Positions 31,540 to 38,814 of a stretch of 39,335 nt of DNA are shown here, in pieces. The translations under genes and the position numbers were made by a program. Positions within the stretch are counted from its first letter, which is position 1, and each line of letters begins with the position of its first letter. Source of the stretch: Pseudomonadota bacterium (GTDB taxonomy: Bacteria > Pseudomonadota > Alphaproteobacteria > Rhizobiales > Xanthobacteraceae); assembly GCA_023449855.1 (NCBI GenBank), contig JAEXHR010000316.1, forward strand, positions 1 through 39,335, written 5' to 3'. A model generated the notes under the pieces. The model ran no database searches. It saw nothing but the letters and a program-made list of their open reading frames with translations, and was not told where the DNA came from.

Positions 31540-31724
31540 TGGGCAAGCACATCAAGACCAGCCAACTGCGGGCGGAGCCGACGTCCCAGCACAAGAACTG
31601 GAAGCGCCGACAGCGCCGCAAGCTGCTGAAAGCCGGAATCGCGGCGCGACGCGAGCACATGGCTGGCTGGGTTGACCGTGGCCCTGCGGACGAACGCAAC
31701 AGCGTCCCCGAGGAGGCAGCATGA
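31539..31724 (+). CDS. small basic phage protein
   Basis: 61 aa with a very basic centre (KNWKRRQRRKLLKAG). Its ATG overlaps the stop of the GcrA-like gene. Unknown; could bind nucleic acid. Confidence 0.6.
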   Translation: MGKHIKTSQLRAEPTSQHKNWKRRQRRKLLKAGIAARREHMAGWVDRGPADERNSVPEEAA

Positions 31725-31957
31725 AGAGCGAGTACATCAGCCTTACGCCGCTCGGTGCGCTTGCGCTGTTCCTTGCCGGCCTGATGCTCGGTTCGGTCGG
31801 CTCCTATGGCGTTCCGGGCTTCGCGATGATGCTCCTGATGCTCTTTGTGGCCCGTCAGGATGCGATGGAGCAGATACGTGCAGGCACTTACACCCGCCGT
31901 TGGTGCGTGTGGCGTCGCGAGGGCCATCTGAAATCTGATGCGCAGGTGTCGGCATGA
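31721..31957 (+). CDS. small membrane phage protein
   Basis: 78 aa with two hydrophobic segments (about 11-27 and 30-45) and a basic C-terminus. ATGA overlap with the upstream gene and a GAGGAGG-type ribosome site. Confidence 0.65.
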   Translation: MKSEYISLTPLGALALFLAGLMLGSVGSYGVPGFAMMLLMLFVARQDAMEQIRAGTYTRRWCVWRREGHLKSDAQVSA

Positions 31958-31962
31958 GCATC

Positions 31963-32655
31963 TCATTCAAAATTGGGAGAGCGCTCTTCTCTAATCGAGA
32001 GCAAGACTTCTCTACGATCAAGGAGCGTAAGGCCGCGGAGATCTTCAACAGTTGCGCCGTCGCGCAAGCGGTCTTGGCGCCTATTAAGACTCTCCAGCAA
32101 TGCGAAGCAGAGTGGATCGATGAGCCGATCCTCGACAAGCGTTTCTCTTCGGTGGAACCTGCCAGTTGCTCGCCTATCTGCGGTATTCTTCAACAGAGCG
32201 AGCATTCGATTGTCATCGCCGAGGATGCCGTCTGCCATCCCCTCCGCGATGGTCGGAGAATCAGCCGCTCTCTCATAGGCCTTGATAGATTCTTGGCATC
32301 GTTCGAGACTTCCTGGTGTGCCGTCCCATTCCTGCACGGCCCGAAGTGCAGCGATCATGTGCTTGATCGCGGCAATGTAACGCGAGAGCCGGCGGTCCGC
32401 ATCATCAGCTCGCGTGAGGCCGGTCTGTCGGAGCATGGTGCGAACCGTGAGCCAAGCGCCGAAGAGTGCGACGAGACCTGCAATGAGAGATTGGTATCGG
32501 TTCAGCCAGTATTCGCCGCACGAGGCTGCAGTTCCGTCGGTCAGCGCTTTAGTTATGATATTCTGGCCGCATGTGTCGACAAGCCATGCCAGTACGTGAA
32601 TGGCACCGGCGGCCACGGTGGCCGCGATCATGAAATGAAAGCCCTGTTTCCCCAT
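31963..32655 (-). CDS. membrane protein read against the early operon, cargo gene
   Basis: 230 aa. Transmembrane helices at about 8-26 and 54-73 (YQSLIAGLVALFGAWLTVRT), then a soluble charged C-terminal domain of about 150 residues. Natural amino-acid make-up and codon use favour this strand over the longer plus-strand ORF. No clear ribosome site. It is placed in reverse between the early genes, the pattern of a moron expressed from the prophage. Function unknown. Confidence 0.7.
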   Translation of the reverse strand: MGKQGFHFMIAATVAAGAIHVLAWLVDTCGQNIITKALTDGTAASCGEYWLNRYQSLIAGLVALFGAWLTVRTMLRQTGLTRADDADRRLSRYIAAIKHMIAALRAVQEWDGTPGSLERCQESIKAYERAADSPTIAEGMADGILGDDNRMLALLKNTADRRATGRFHRRETLVEDRLIDPLCFALLESLNRRQDRLRDGATVEDLRGLTLLDRREVLLSIREERSPNFE

Positions 32656-32702
32656 TGGGACAGCTTCGCTCGTTGGAACTCATCTGTCGAGAGGGCCGAG
32701 GC

Positions 32703-34076
32703 ATGAACGTCGAGACCTTCCTAAATGGCCGGGTGACAATCTATCTCGGCGACGTGCGCGAGCAGCTTCGGCTGCTGCCGGCGGACAGCTTCGATTGCGT
32801 GGTGACGTCGCCTCCGTATTGGGGGCTGCGGGACTATGGGACTGGCCGCTGGGAAGGTGGCGACCCTGACTGCGATCATCGCTCGCCAACGATGCGCGAA
32901 GGTCGAGACGAGAACCGGGCGAAGTTGGCCGGTAGTGCGGCAACGAATTCGGCACAGTTGCTGCTTGCTCACCGCTCGGCATGCGGCAAGTGCGGCGCCG
33001 TCAAGGTAGACGAGCAAATCGGTCTGGAGCCGACGCTCGCCGAACACATCGCTGCGATGGTTGAGGTTTTCCGGGAGGTCCGGCGCGTCCTGAAACCAAC
33101 GGGCGTCTGCTGGATCAATTACGGTGACTGCTATGCGACGTCGCCGAACGGCCGCAGCGCTGCCGACACCAAGGCAGCTGGCAATGACGATCGAACGTTC
33201 CGGGACAAGCCGTTCTCGACAATTCAGGGGACGCTGAAGTCCAAAGACCTATGCATGGTGCCGGAGCGTCTGTTCATCGCGCTCCAGGATGATGGCTGGT
33301 GGGTCCGGTCGAAGATGCCGTGGATCAAGCGCAACGGCATGCCGGAAAGCATCACCGACCGGCCGGCGAACTCGCTTGAGCAGGTGGCGCTGCTGACGAA
33401 ATCGGAGCGCTACTGGTACGATGCGGAGGCCGTGCGCAAGCCGGCATCGCCGTCGACCAACTCGCGCGTCGCGCAGAACGTTGCTGCCCAGGCGGGATCG
33501 TCCCGCGCAAACGGCGGTGCCAAGACCAATGGCCCCATGAAGGCGGTCGTCCGGTTCAAGAAGCCGGGTGTCACGCCGAAATCTGCCGGCGATGAAACCG
33601 GAATCCGCGCGAATGAATCGTGGCACGCCAGCACCGCTGGGCCGCCGCTCAACGATCGTAACTTCCGCAACACCGACCTGTTCTTCTCGTCGATCGAAGT
33701 TCCGTTCGGACTGATTTCGGACGCGGAAGGCACCCCGCTGGCGATCGATGCAAACCCGCAAGGCTTCAGCGAGGCGCATTTCGCGACGTTCCCGATGGCG
33801 CTGATCGAGCCGCTCATCAAGGCTGGCTGTCCCGTCGGAGGCCATGTGCTGGACCCATTTGGCGGAAGCGGCACCACTGCGCTCGCCGCTGTTACCATGG
33901 GGCGATCAGCGACACTGATCGAACTCAATCCTGCATACGCCACCTTGGCCCGCGCCCGCATCGAAAGCGCGTTCATGGGCCGAGACGAGGGCGCCCGCCA
34001 TATGGCGAAGCAACTCGGCAAGGTGCCTGCCGCATTCGAACCCGGCTCTCTATTCGCCGGTCTGGAGGCCTCATGA
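32703..34076 (+). CDS. phage DNA methyltransferase (N4-cytosine/N6-adenine type)
   Basis: 457 aa. Catalytic motif IV TSPPY (35-39, followed by WGLRDYG) comes near the N-terminus and the AdoMet motif I DPFGGSGTT (384-392) near the C-terminus, the beta-class order also used by CcrM. An insert at about 57-105 has CDH and CGKCG, likely a zinc site. Motif IV alone does not settle cytosine-N4 versus adenine-N6, and the target is not visible. No restriction gene is adjacent, so it is an orphan enzyme: protection or regulation. ATG 32703 follows GAGGG/GAGG. Confidence 0.9.
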   Translation: MNVETFLNGRVTIYLGDVREQLRLLPADSFDCVVTSPPYWGLRDYGTGRWEGGDPDCDHRSPTMREGRDENRAKLAGSAATNSAQLLLAHRSACGKCGAVKVDEQIGLEPTLAEHIAAMVEVFREVRRVLKPTGVCWINYGDCYATSPNGRSAADTKAAGNDDRTFRDKPFSTIQGTLKSKDLCMVPERLFIALQDDGWWVRSKMPWIKRNGMPESITDRPANSLEQVALLTKSERYWYDAEAVRKPASPSTNSRVAQNVAAQAGSSRANGGAKTNGPMKAVVRFKKPGVTPKSAGDETGIRANESWHASTAGPPLNDRNFRNTDLFFSSIEVPFGLISDAEGTPLAIDANPQGFSEAHFATFPMALIEPLIKAGCPVGGHVLDPFGGSGTTALAAVTMGRSATLIELNPAYATLARARIESAFMGRDEGARHMAKQLGKVPAAFEPGSLFAGLEAS

Positions 34077-34207
34077 GCAAGCACAGCACCAGAAACGCGT
34101 CTCGTAAGGCAAAGCGGGCTCGCAAGCATGTCGGATCAAAGACTCGGAAGGCCAGGAAGGCCGCCGCGGTCGCATCTCTCCAATCAGAGGCAGCAGCAGA
34201 ACAATGA
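34073..34207 (+). CDS. very small basic phage protein
   Basis: 44 aa, Lys/Arg/Ala-rich (RKAKRARKHVGSKTRKARKA). GGAGG lies 5 nt before the ATG, which overlaps the methyltransferase stop (ATGA); the stop overlaps the next start. Histone-like composition; function unknown. Confidence 0.55.
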   Translation: MSKHSTRNASRKAKRARKHVGSKTRKARKAAAVASLQSEAAAEQ

Positions 34208-34443
34208 CGGAGCAGCGAAAGCAAACGCGCAAGGCGTCGCTGGTCGAGGCGATCCTGAACGTCGCCATCGGCTACGGCGTGGCCCTGGCTGCGCAAATCA
34301 TCGTGTTCCCATGGTTCGGCATCCGCATCGGGCTGACCGAGAACATCCTGATCGGCCTCATTTTCACCGTCGTCTCGATCGTCCGGAGCTTTGCGCTGCG
34401 CCGGCTGTTCGAGACGCTGCGCGTGCGCGGAGTGCTGGCATGA
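34204..34443 (+). CDS. DUF7220-like small membrane protein
   Basis: 79 aa: basic N-terminus (KQTRKASLVEAILNVAIGYG), two transmembrane helices (about 14-35 and 45-62) and a basic end RSFALRRLFETLR. This layout is common in phages of many hosts. Overlaps on both sides. Confidence 0.75.
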   Translation: MTEQRKQTRKASLVEAILNVAIGYGVALAAQIIVFPWFGIRIGLTENILIGLIFTVVSIVRSFALRRLFETLRVRGVLA

Positions 34444-34775
34444 CCGACAACGTCAACCATCCCAGCCACTACAACGCCCATCCTTCGGGCGTGGAGTGCA
34501 TCACCGTCACCGAGCATATGAACTTCAACCTTGGGAACGCGGTGAAGTACATCTGGCGTGCCGGGCTGAAGGCTGAAGACCCGATCACCGACCTTCGGAA
34601 GGCGGCCTGGTATGTCCAGCGCGAGATTGCGCGGCTGGAGGATGCTGCGGCCAAGGCCGTTGCCGCGTCAGCGCCGGTCGATCTGGCAGATGTTTGCTCG
34701 GCCATTCGGACGATGCTCGACGATGCAGACCGGCGAATGGCTGCAGCTAAACCAGCGACCGCGGAGGCGTCATGA
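34440..34775 (+). CDS. DUF3310 (SaV-like) phage protein
   Basis: 111 aa. HPSHYN (7-12), ECITVTEHMNFNLGNAVKYI and WRAGLKAEDPITDLRKAAWY are diagnostic of DUF3310, found in phage nucleotide-metabolism and early regions; the exact role is not established. The C-terminal 40 residues are an added Ala-rich helix. ATG overlaps the upstream stop. Confidence 0.88.
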   Translation: MTDNVNHPSHYNAHPSGVECITVTEHMNFNLGNAVKYIWRAGLKAEDPITDLRKAAWYVQREIARLEDAAAKAVAASAPVDLADVCSAIRTMLDDADRRMAAAKPATAEAS

Positions 34776-34987
34776 CCCAGGCAGCAGAGAAGACGATGCC
34801 GACCCGTTACCAAGTTCTCCGGGTCCACGATTCTGATCTCCAGGGCCTCTACGACGCTGGGTGGTCCTATGTCGAGCCGGACGAGGTCCCGGGCTACAGC
34901 ATTATCTCGTGGCAGAGCGACAAACCGCCGGTGGTGCCGCTGTCGTTTGCCAAGCTGCCGACCTCGGAGGCCGGTGATGTCGCTTGA
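34772..34987 (+). CDS. small phage protein, unknown
   Basis: 71 aa, compact, with YQVLRVHDSDLQGLYDAGW and SIISWQSDKPPVVPL. Overlaps the previous and following genes. Not recognised. Confidence 0.65.
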   Translation: MTQAAEKTMPTRYQVLRVHDSDLQGLYDAGWSYVEPDEVPGYSIISWQSDKPPVVPLSFAKLPTSEAGDVA

Positions 34988-35279
34988 TTTGCTGTTTCCG
35001 AACGAATGGCTGGTGCGCGGCGCGCAGCGGAATGTCCTGGCGGCATTCTATCAGGCGCCCGCCGGCGCGCTGACCTATGCCGAGATCATCGCGCTGACGT
35101 GTCCTGCGGCCAAACCGGAGAGCCAAACGGTCATCTCCCGCCGTCACGTCCGTGAACTGCGGGCCAAGCTGAACCCCATCGGCGTCCAGATCAATTCACG
35201 CTGGGGCGAGGGCTATGAGATGCCGTCCGCTTCCCGCGAGATCATCCGTAACGCCATCGAGAAGAGGCTCGCAGCATGA
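34977..35279 (+). CDS. stand-alone OmpR-type winged-helix protein
   Basis: 100 aa. The stretch SRRHVRELRAKLNPIGVQIN followed by SRWGEGYEMP matches the recognition helix and wing of the OmpR/PhoB C-terminal domain (pattern H-x2-xLRxKL ... RGxGY). There is no receiver domain, so it is not controlled by phosphorylation. GGAGG lies 7 nt before ATG 34977. CtrA has the same DNA-binding fold; nothing more specific can be said. Confidence 0.75.
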   Translation: MSLDLLFPNEWLVRGAQRNVLAAFYQAPAGALTYAEIIALTCPAAKPESQTVISRRHVRELRAKLNPIGVQINSRWGEGYEMPSASREIIRNAIEKRLAA

Positions 35280-35281
35280 GA

Positions 35282-35512
35282 TCACTCAGCAAGCAGGTAG
35301 AGCTTACGCAGCTCGGTCTGGATTCGCTCAATCTGGATCAGAACGTCGGGCTCTCTCTGGCGTGCTTGGTTGGACACAACAACGGTCCATCCATGAATGG
35401 CGTGCGGCACGATGGCGATCGCCGGGTGCGACGTCGCAATCCTGTCCTTCGCTCTGAGCTTCTCGAAGATCAAAAAGATGAGCTCGTCTGCGGTCACGCG
35501 TTTTCTTCTCAT
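35282..35512 (-). CDS. small phage protein read against the operon
   Basis: 76 aa: RVTADELIFLIFEKLRAKD, IAIVPHAIHGWTVVVSN and IERIQTELRKLYLL read as a real compact alpha/beta protein. The plus-strand ORF opposite has unnatural composition. No strong ribosome site. Not recognised. Confidence 0.55.
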   Translation of the reverse strand: MRRKRVTADELIFLIFEKLRAKDRIATSHPAIAIVPHAIHGWTVVVSNQARQREPDVLIQIERIQTELRKLYLLAE

Positions 35513-35562
35513 TCCGGCAGTATCGCAGAGGAAGGCGCTGTAGCCAACCGTGGGGGCGTCCT

Positions 35563-35850
35563 ATGAGCGGCATGGGCCACAACTCCGCAGCTACCGTGCT
35601 CGACGACCAGGCCACCCACAGCTTCGCCAAGGAGCAGCTAAAGGCCATCGTTGAGCGGATCGAGCGTCTGGAAGAAGAGAAGAAGACGATCTCGGACGAC
35701 ATCAAGGACGTGTATGCCGAGGCCAAGGGTAATGGCTATTGTACCAAGACCCTCCGCACGGTGATCCGGATGCGAAAGCAAGACCCGAATGAGCGGGCAG
35801 AGGCTGAAACAATTCTCGAAACATATTTGCAGGGATTGGGGATGCTCTGA
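35563..35850 (+). CDS. gapR: GapR-family (DUF2312) nucleoid protein, phage copy
   Basis: 95 aa. The body from about residue 22 (AKEQLKAIVERIERLEEEKK, DIKDVYAEAKGNGY, RTVIRMRKQDPNERAEAE) is nearly the host GapR consensus. GapR is an alphaproteobacterial protein that binds overtwisted AT-rich DNA ahead of forks, stimulates topoisomerases and affects replication and cell-cycle gene expression. The extra N-terminus (MSGMGHNSAATVLDDQA) resembles starts often seen in phage copies. The next gene starts within its stop codon. Confidence 0.92.
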   Translation: MSGMGHNSAATVLDDQATHSFAKEQLKAIVERIERLEEEKKTISDDIKDVYAEAKGNGYCTKTLRTVIRMRKQDPNERAEAETILETYLQGLGML

Positions 35851-36401
35851 TGACCAAAAGGTTCGGATTTGAGTTGTTGCAAGATCAAGTGCTGGATCGC
35901 GTCGCCCAAAGTATCGGCCTGAGCGTTGCTTACGGCGAGGACGACAAGCTGAATGGTGACAGCCCGATTGAAAGGCTGTTCAACCTTGCCCTGTCGCTCA
36001 ATCTACGACATTGCGACCAGGAGTATTTCCACGGCCTGATGCGCGTCTTCGAGGGTATGTCACTCGAAGAGTACAAAGCGCTGCCGCATGCGAAGAACCA
36101 CATCATCATTCAGGTCCAGCAGCAGCTCCCGAATTGGCGAGTGGACTTCCTTATCCATGTCTACGCCGACTGGTTTCGCGAGCCCACAGGGGGCACCGAG
36201 GGCTGGAAGCAGCTGATCGTTGAGTGCGATGGCCACGATTTTCATGAGCGGACAAAAGAGCAAGCCGCTCGCGATCGCGAACGAGACCGGTGGGCGCAAT
36301 TGCAGGGCATCGAAGTGTTCCGCTTCACCGGTTCGGAGCTCTGGAGGGATCCGCTCGGATGCGCGGATCAGGTCATCAAGTGGGCTAACAGGCGGGTTTA
36401 A
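35850..36401 (+). CDS. PD-(D/E)XK-type endonuclease-like protein
   Basis: 183 aa. The C-terminal half has VDFLIHVYADW, LIVECDGHDFHERTKEQAAR, then RWAQLQGIEVFRFTGSEL. This is the D...ExD layout of Vsr/DUF559-like nucleases. The N-terminal half (about 10-90) is helical and not assigned. Starts in the GapR stop codon. Confidence 0.7.
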   Translation: MTKRFGFELLQDQVLDRVAQSIGLSVAYGEDDKLNGDSPIERLFNLALSLNLRHCDQEYFHGLMRVFEGMSLEEYKALPHAKNHIIIQVQQQLPNWRVDFLIHVYADWFREPTGGTEGWKQLIVECDGHDFHERTKEQAARDRERDRWAQLQGIEVFRFTGSELWRDPLGCADQVIKWANRRV

Positions 36402-37204
36402 TGGCGCGCGCATTCATCGCCTATTACATCGGCGATTACCAAAAGAAGACGCAGCACCTGGATACGCTTCAGCACGGCGCATACAAGCTGCTGCTCGATC
36501 ACTGCTGGGTTCATGGCAGCATTCCCTTGGATGCCGCCAGCCGGGCGAACATCTGCAAGATGACGCTTCCGGCATGGAAGAAGATCGCCCATGTCATCAA
36601 CCCTTTCTTCGACGCAGAGGGCCGCAACAAGCGGGCGACCGAAGAGATAGAGAAGGCCGAGAACATCAGCCTCAAGCGCGCCATCGCCGGAAAGAGCGGA
36701 GGCGTCAGGTCGGGCATCAGCAAATCTATAGCAAAAGGTCAGCAACAGCGAAGCAACGAGATAGCAAATGCTTCTCGTTTGCCGAAGCAAACGCCAAAGC
36801 AAACCACCAAGCAACCGGGCGGCATTAGCGTAGCAATCCAGAATCCTTCTATTACTTCTACCTTTCCTGGAACTGCGCGCGAGGACGGGCAACCATTGGA
36901 CCCTGAGACCAATCGGCTGCTGGCGAGCCTGGAGCGGATAAAGGCTGCAAAACAAACACCTAAGCCTGCTGAGCCAGCTGACGAGCTTTCAACGGAAGGC
37001 AAGGTCTGGGTGGATTTCGGCACCCGTGAGTGGGCTGCACACGAGCACTATGCGGCTTCGCGAAAGATCCGGATGCGACTTCCGATCACGATCACAACCG
37101 ACGGTGTGACGCGCACTGGAGCCAACTTCGACAGCCTCGTGCCTGCTGGCTACGACGAAGCGACCGGCGAAAGGATTCCCCCATCAGCAGAGGATGCAGC
37201 ATGA
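36401..37204 (+). CDS. DUF1376/YdaU-type phage replication-region protein
   Basis: 267 aa. The N-terminal DUF1376 winged-helix-like domain (about 1-85: FIAYYIGDYQKKTQHLDTLQ, HGAYKLLLDHCWVHG) is the kind found next to phage replication genes. A Lys/Gln-rich linker (about 100-150, with KQTPKQTTKQ) and a C-terminal helical part (about 190-235, VWVDFGTREWAAHEHYA) follow. It may recruit the helicase or bind the origin, together with the DnaA-like protein. Confidence 0.82.
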   Translation: MARAFIAYYIGDYQKKTQHLDTLQHGAYKLLLDHCWVHGSIPLDAASRANICKMTLPAWKKIAHVINPFFDAEGRNKRATEEIEKAENISLKRAIAGKSGGVRSGISKSIAKGQQQRSNEIANASRLPKQTPKQTTKQPGGISVAIQNPSITSTFPGTAREDGQPLDPETNRLLASLERIKAAKQTPKPAEPADELSTEGKVWVDFGTREWAAHEHYAASRKIRMRLPITITTDGVTRTGANFDSLVPAGYDEATGERIPPSAEDAA

Positions 37205-37206
37205 TG

Positions 37207-37488
37207 TCAGCTGGCTGCGCGAATCCATGTTTCGACGGCAGCGAGTGTACGGGAGAAGTCGAAGCCGGCTGGTTTGGCTTCGCCTCGCTCCAGCTTAGCC
37301 GCGAATATGCGGATCGCTTCGAGAGCGGGCTCTTCCACCTCAGCAACGTTCCGAGACGTGTTTTCGGTCGGCCTCTCGGTGGCGAGGCCTTTCAGCAATC
37401 GGCGAGCGTCCTCATCGCCACTTTGAGTCGCTGTTTTGAGAACGGCTCGGCAGTAGTTGGCTTTGAGCAGGCTGATTTGGTCGGTCAT
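37207..37488 (-). CDS. small helical protein read against the operon
   Basis: 93 aa, good codon use and amphipathic helices (SLLKANYCRAVLKTATQSGD, EPALEAIRIFAAKLERGEA, TLAAVETWIRAAS). Preferred over the plus-strand ORF, which lacks a protein-like pattern. No Shine-Dalgarno sequence seen. Unknown function. Confidence 0.55.
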   Translation of the reverse strand: MTDQISLLKANYCRAVLKTATQSGDEDARRLLKGLATERPTENTSRNVAEVEEPALEAIRIFAAKLERGEAKPAGFDFSRTLAAVETWIRAAS

Positions 37489-37563
37489 ACAGCATAACTA
37501 CGGCGGCATCGTTAATAGTCCTTGTACCGCGTTTGAATGGAACTTGAAGATAGGAAGCAGGAA

Positions 37564-37998
37564 ATGAGCGCGGATCAATATTGGGCTGTCTGTCAGATGA
37601 TGTCGGGCCAGGAACGGAAGGTTCGGGCTGAGATCGAGAAGATGGAACGCGGTACATTCCTTCCCGCATTTATGCGGTTGCGAGTTTCGCGGGGCAGGAA
37701 ATCGGACCATGCGCTGGCATCGATGCCCGGCTACGTGTTCTTCCAGACTGACGCTCTGGGGTGGTCTCAAGTTCGGCGGATCGAGGGTGTTCATCGCGTG
37801 CTAGCCAGCGGCGAATCCGCGGTCCCGGTACGATCTGAAGACATGATGCGGATGATTGTGCAGGACTATTGCGGTGATCTGAACGACGCGGTCGTGACGG
37901 CCGCGCCAGCGCCTGCGGCGGTAGGAAGGCGCCGGAGCAGGAAGCCGCGGCCAAGTAAGCGAGCGCGTGTCGCGGCAAAAGCTGACGCAGTGGCATAG
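37564..37998 (+). CDS. NusG-like (NGN domain) phage antiterminator candidate
   Basis: 144 aa. Residues 3-95 follow the NusG/RfaH N-terminal domain (WAVCQMMSGQERKVRAEIEK, then FLPAFMRLRV and MPGYVFFQTDA), which clamps RNA polymerase. The C-terminal KOW domain is replaced by an Ala/Arg/Lys-rich tail (about 108-144), which may bind RNA or DNA. Located just before the expected late genes, so it may switch on late transcription. ATG 37564 has an AGGAAGCAGGAA purine run upstream. Confidence 0.82.
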   Translation: MSADQYWAVCQMMSGQERKVRAEIEKMERGTFLPAFMRLRVSRGRKSDHALASMPGYVFFQTDALGWSQVRRIEGVHRVLASGESAVPVRSEDMMRMIVQDYCGDLNDAVVTAAPAPAAVGRRRSRKPRPSKRARVAAKADAVA

Positions 37999-38013
37999 GG
38001 GCGATGCGGACAG

Positions 38014-38193
38014 ATGAGCGAGCGAGATATAGCTAATCGGACCCTTGCCGATGCAATACGTCGCATCGAAGCTCTGCATGGCAACGACACATACATGAAG
38101 GCGTGGGGCAGGGCGGTGAGGGCGCTTCGTGAGATGATGGTGGAAGTTAACCAATCGATAATTGCCGACGCTGAGCAAATCGATGATGTATAG
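38014..38193 (+). CDS. small helical phage protein
   Basis: 59 aa: SERDIANRTLADAIRRIEAL, AWGRAVRALREMMVEVNQ. Almost all helix. Ribosome site weak. Unknown function. Confidence 0.55.
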   Translation: MSERDIANRTLADAIRRIEALHGNDTYMKAWGRAVRALREMMVEVNQSIIADAEQIDDV

Positions 38194-38313
38194 TTCAACG
38201 GATATCGATGTGTGGTTCATCCCTTTCCGATCTATCCGGGCATTGCCGCCGATAAAATTCGGTCAGGCGCAGATGGATTACTGCGTCCGGAGATAATCAC
38301 CGTGTTTTATTTC

Positions 38314-38390
38314 AGTAGGGTGGAGCAGCCCGGTAGCTCGCTTGGCTCATAACCAAGAGGTCGCAGGTTCGAATCCTGCCCCTGCAACCA
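38314..38390 (+). tRNA. initiator-type tRNA-Met (CAU) in the prophage
   Basis: 77 nt with encoded CCA. D-arm TGGAGCAGCCCGGTAGCTCG and T-arm GCAGGTTCGAATCCTGC are those of tRNA-fMet. Positions 1 and 72 are an A:A mismatch, the initiator hallmark. The anticodon stem is CTTGG/CCAAG, so the three consecutive G:C pairs typical of initiators are reduced to two. Anticodon CAT. Confidence 0.88.
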
Positions 38391-38413
38391 ATCGCCCATA
38401 TGGTTCTTTCTGC

Positions 38414-38596
38414 ATGCGTCTCCAGACGAACGCCCTTAAGCCGGGCAACCCGATCGATTGCGAGTCCATCAAGGCTTCCGGCTTTAAGAACGCCGGGATA
38501 CTCGTGGCTGACCTCAACGACTCTCGCCTGAACTGGGTCGACCGAGAGGAATTGAAGCGGATCGGCACGAAGCTCTACGGTCCCAAGGCAAGCTGA
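38414..38596 (+). CDS. small phage protein, unknown
   Basis: 60 aa (RLQTNALKPGNPIDCESIKA ... DREELKRIGTKLYG). An in-frame ATG at 38342 lies inside the tRNA, so ATG 38414 is taken. The next gene starts in its stop codon. Confidence 0.6.
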   Translation: MRLQTNALKPGNPIDCESIKASGFKNAGILVADLNDSRLNWVDREELKRIGTKLYGPKAS

Positions 38597-38814
38597 TGTC
38601 CTACCGCATAGGTGATGTAGAGATGCAGGGCAGGGAGCCGGGCGCGAACGTCATTGAAGTGGTGTTCGGCCGGAAGCCTGCCGATGGTGGCAAGGCCCGC
38701 ATCAAGGCTCGGCGCATGCGAATGTTCTTTGGTGACGAGCCCAAGCGTGATGTGGCTGACGACCTGATGCTGCGGGATGCTGACACTGCGCCGTGTGAGA
38801 TGCCGGTTGGGTAA
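38596..38814 (+). CDS. small phage protein, unknown
   Basis: 72 aa, basic centre (KARIKARRMRMFFGDEPKRD). Overlaps the HNH gene by up to 38 bp depending on that gene's start. Confidence 0.55.
   Translation: MSYRIGDVEMQGREPGANVIEVVFGRKPADGGKARIKARRMRMFFGDEPKRDVADDLMLRDADTAPCEMPVG

Noticed and set aside
31954..32706. 250-aa plus-strand ORF in operon direction
   Set aside because: It has an ATGA overlap with the upstream gene, but its protein lacks natural pattern, while the minus frame gives two transmembrane helices and a clean charged domain. Not fully excluded.
35276..35566. 96-aa plus-strand ORF opposite the 76-aa gene
   Set aside because: Composition is poor, and the minus-strand product is more protein-like. 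Moderate certainty only.
36145..36160. TTATCCATG as a DnaA box near the replication genes
   Set aside because: Two mismatches to the consensus and a single copy inside a coding region; not enough for an origin.
37204..37497. 97-aa plus-strand ORF overlapping the DUF1376 stop
   Set aside because: Codon use and helix pattern favour the minus-strand frame.
38342..38413. Upstream ATG extending the 60-aa gene
   Set aside because: It lies inside the tRNA; the residues encoded there are tRNA sequence.
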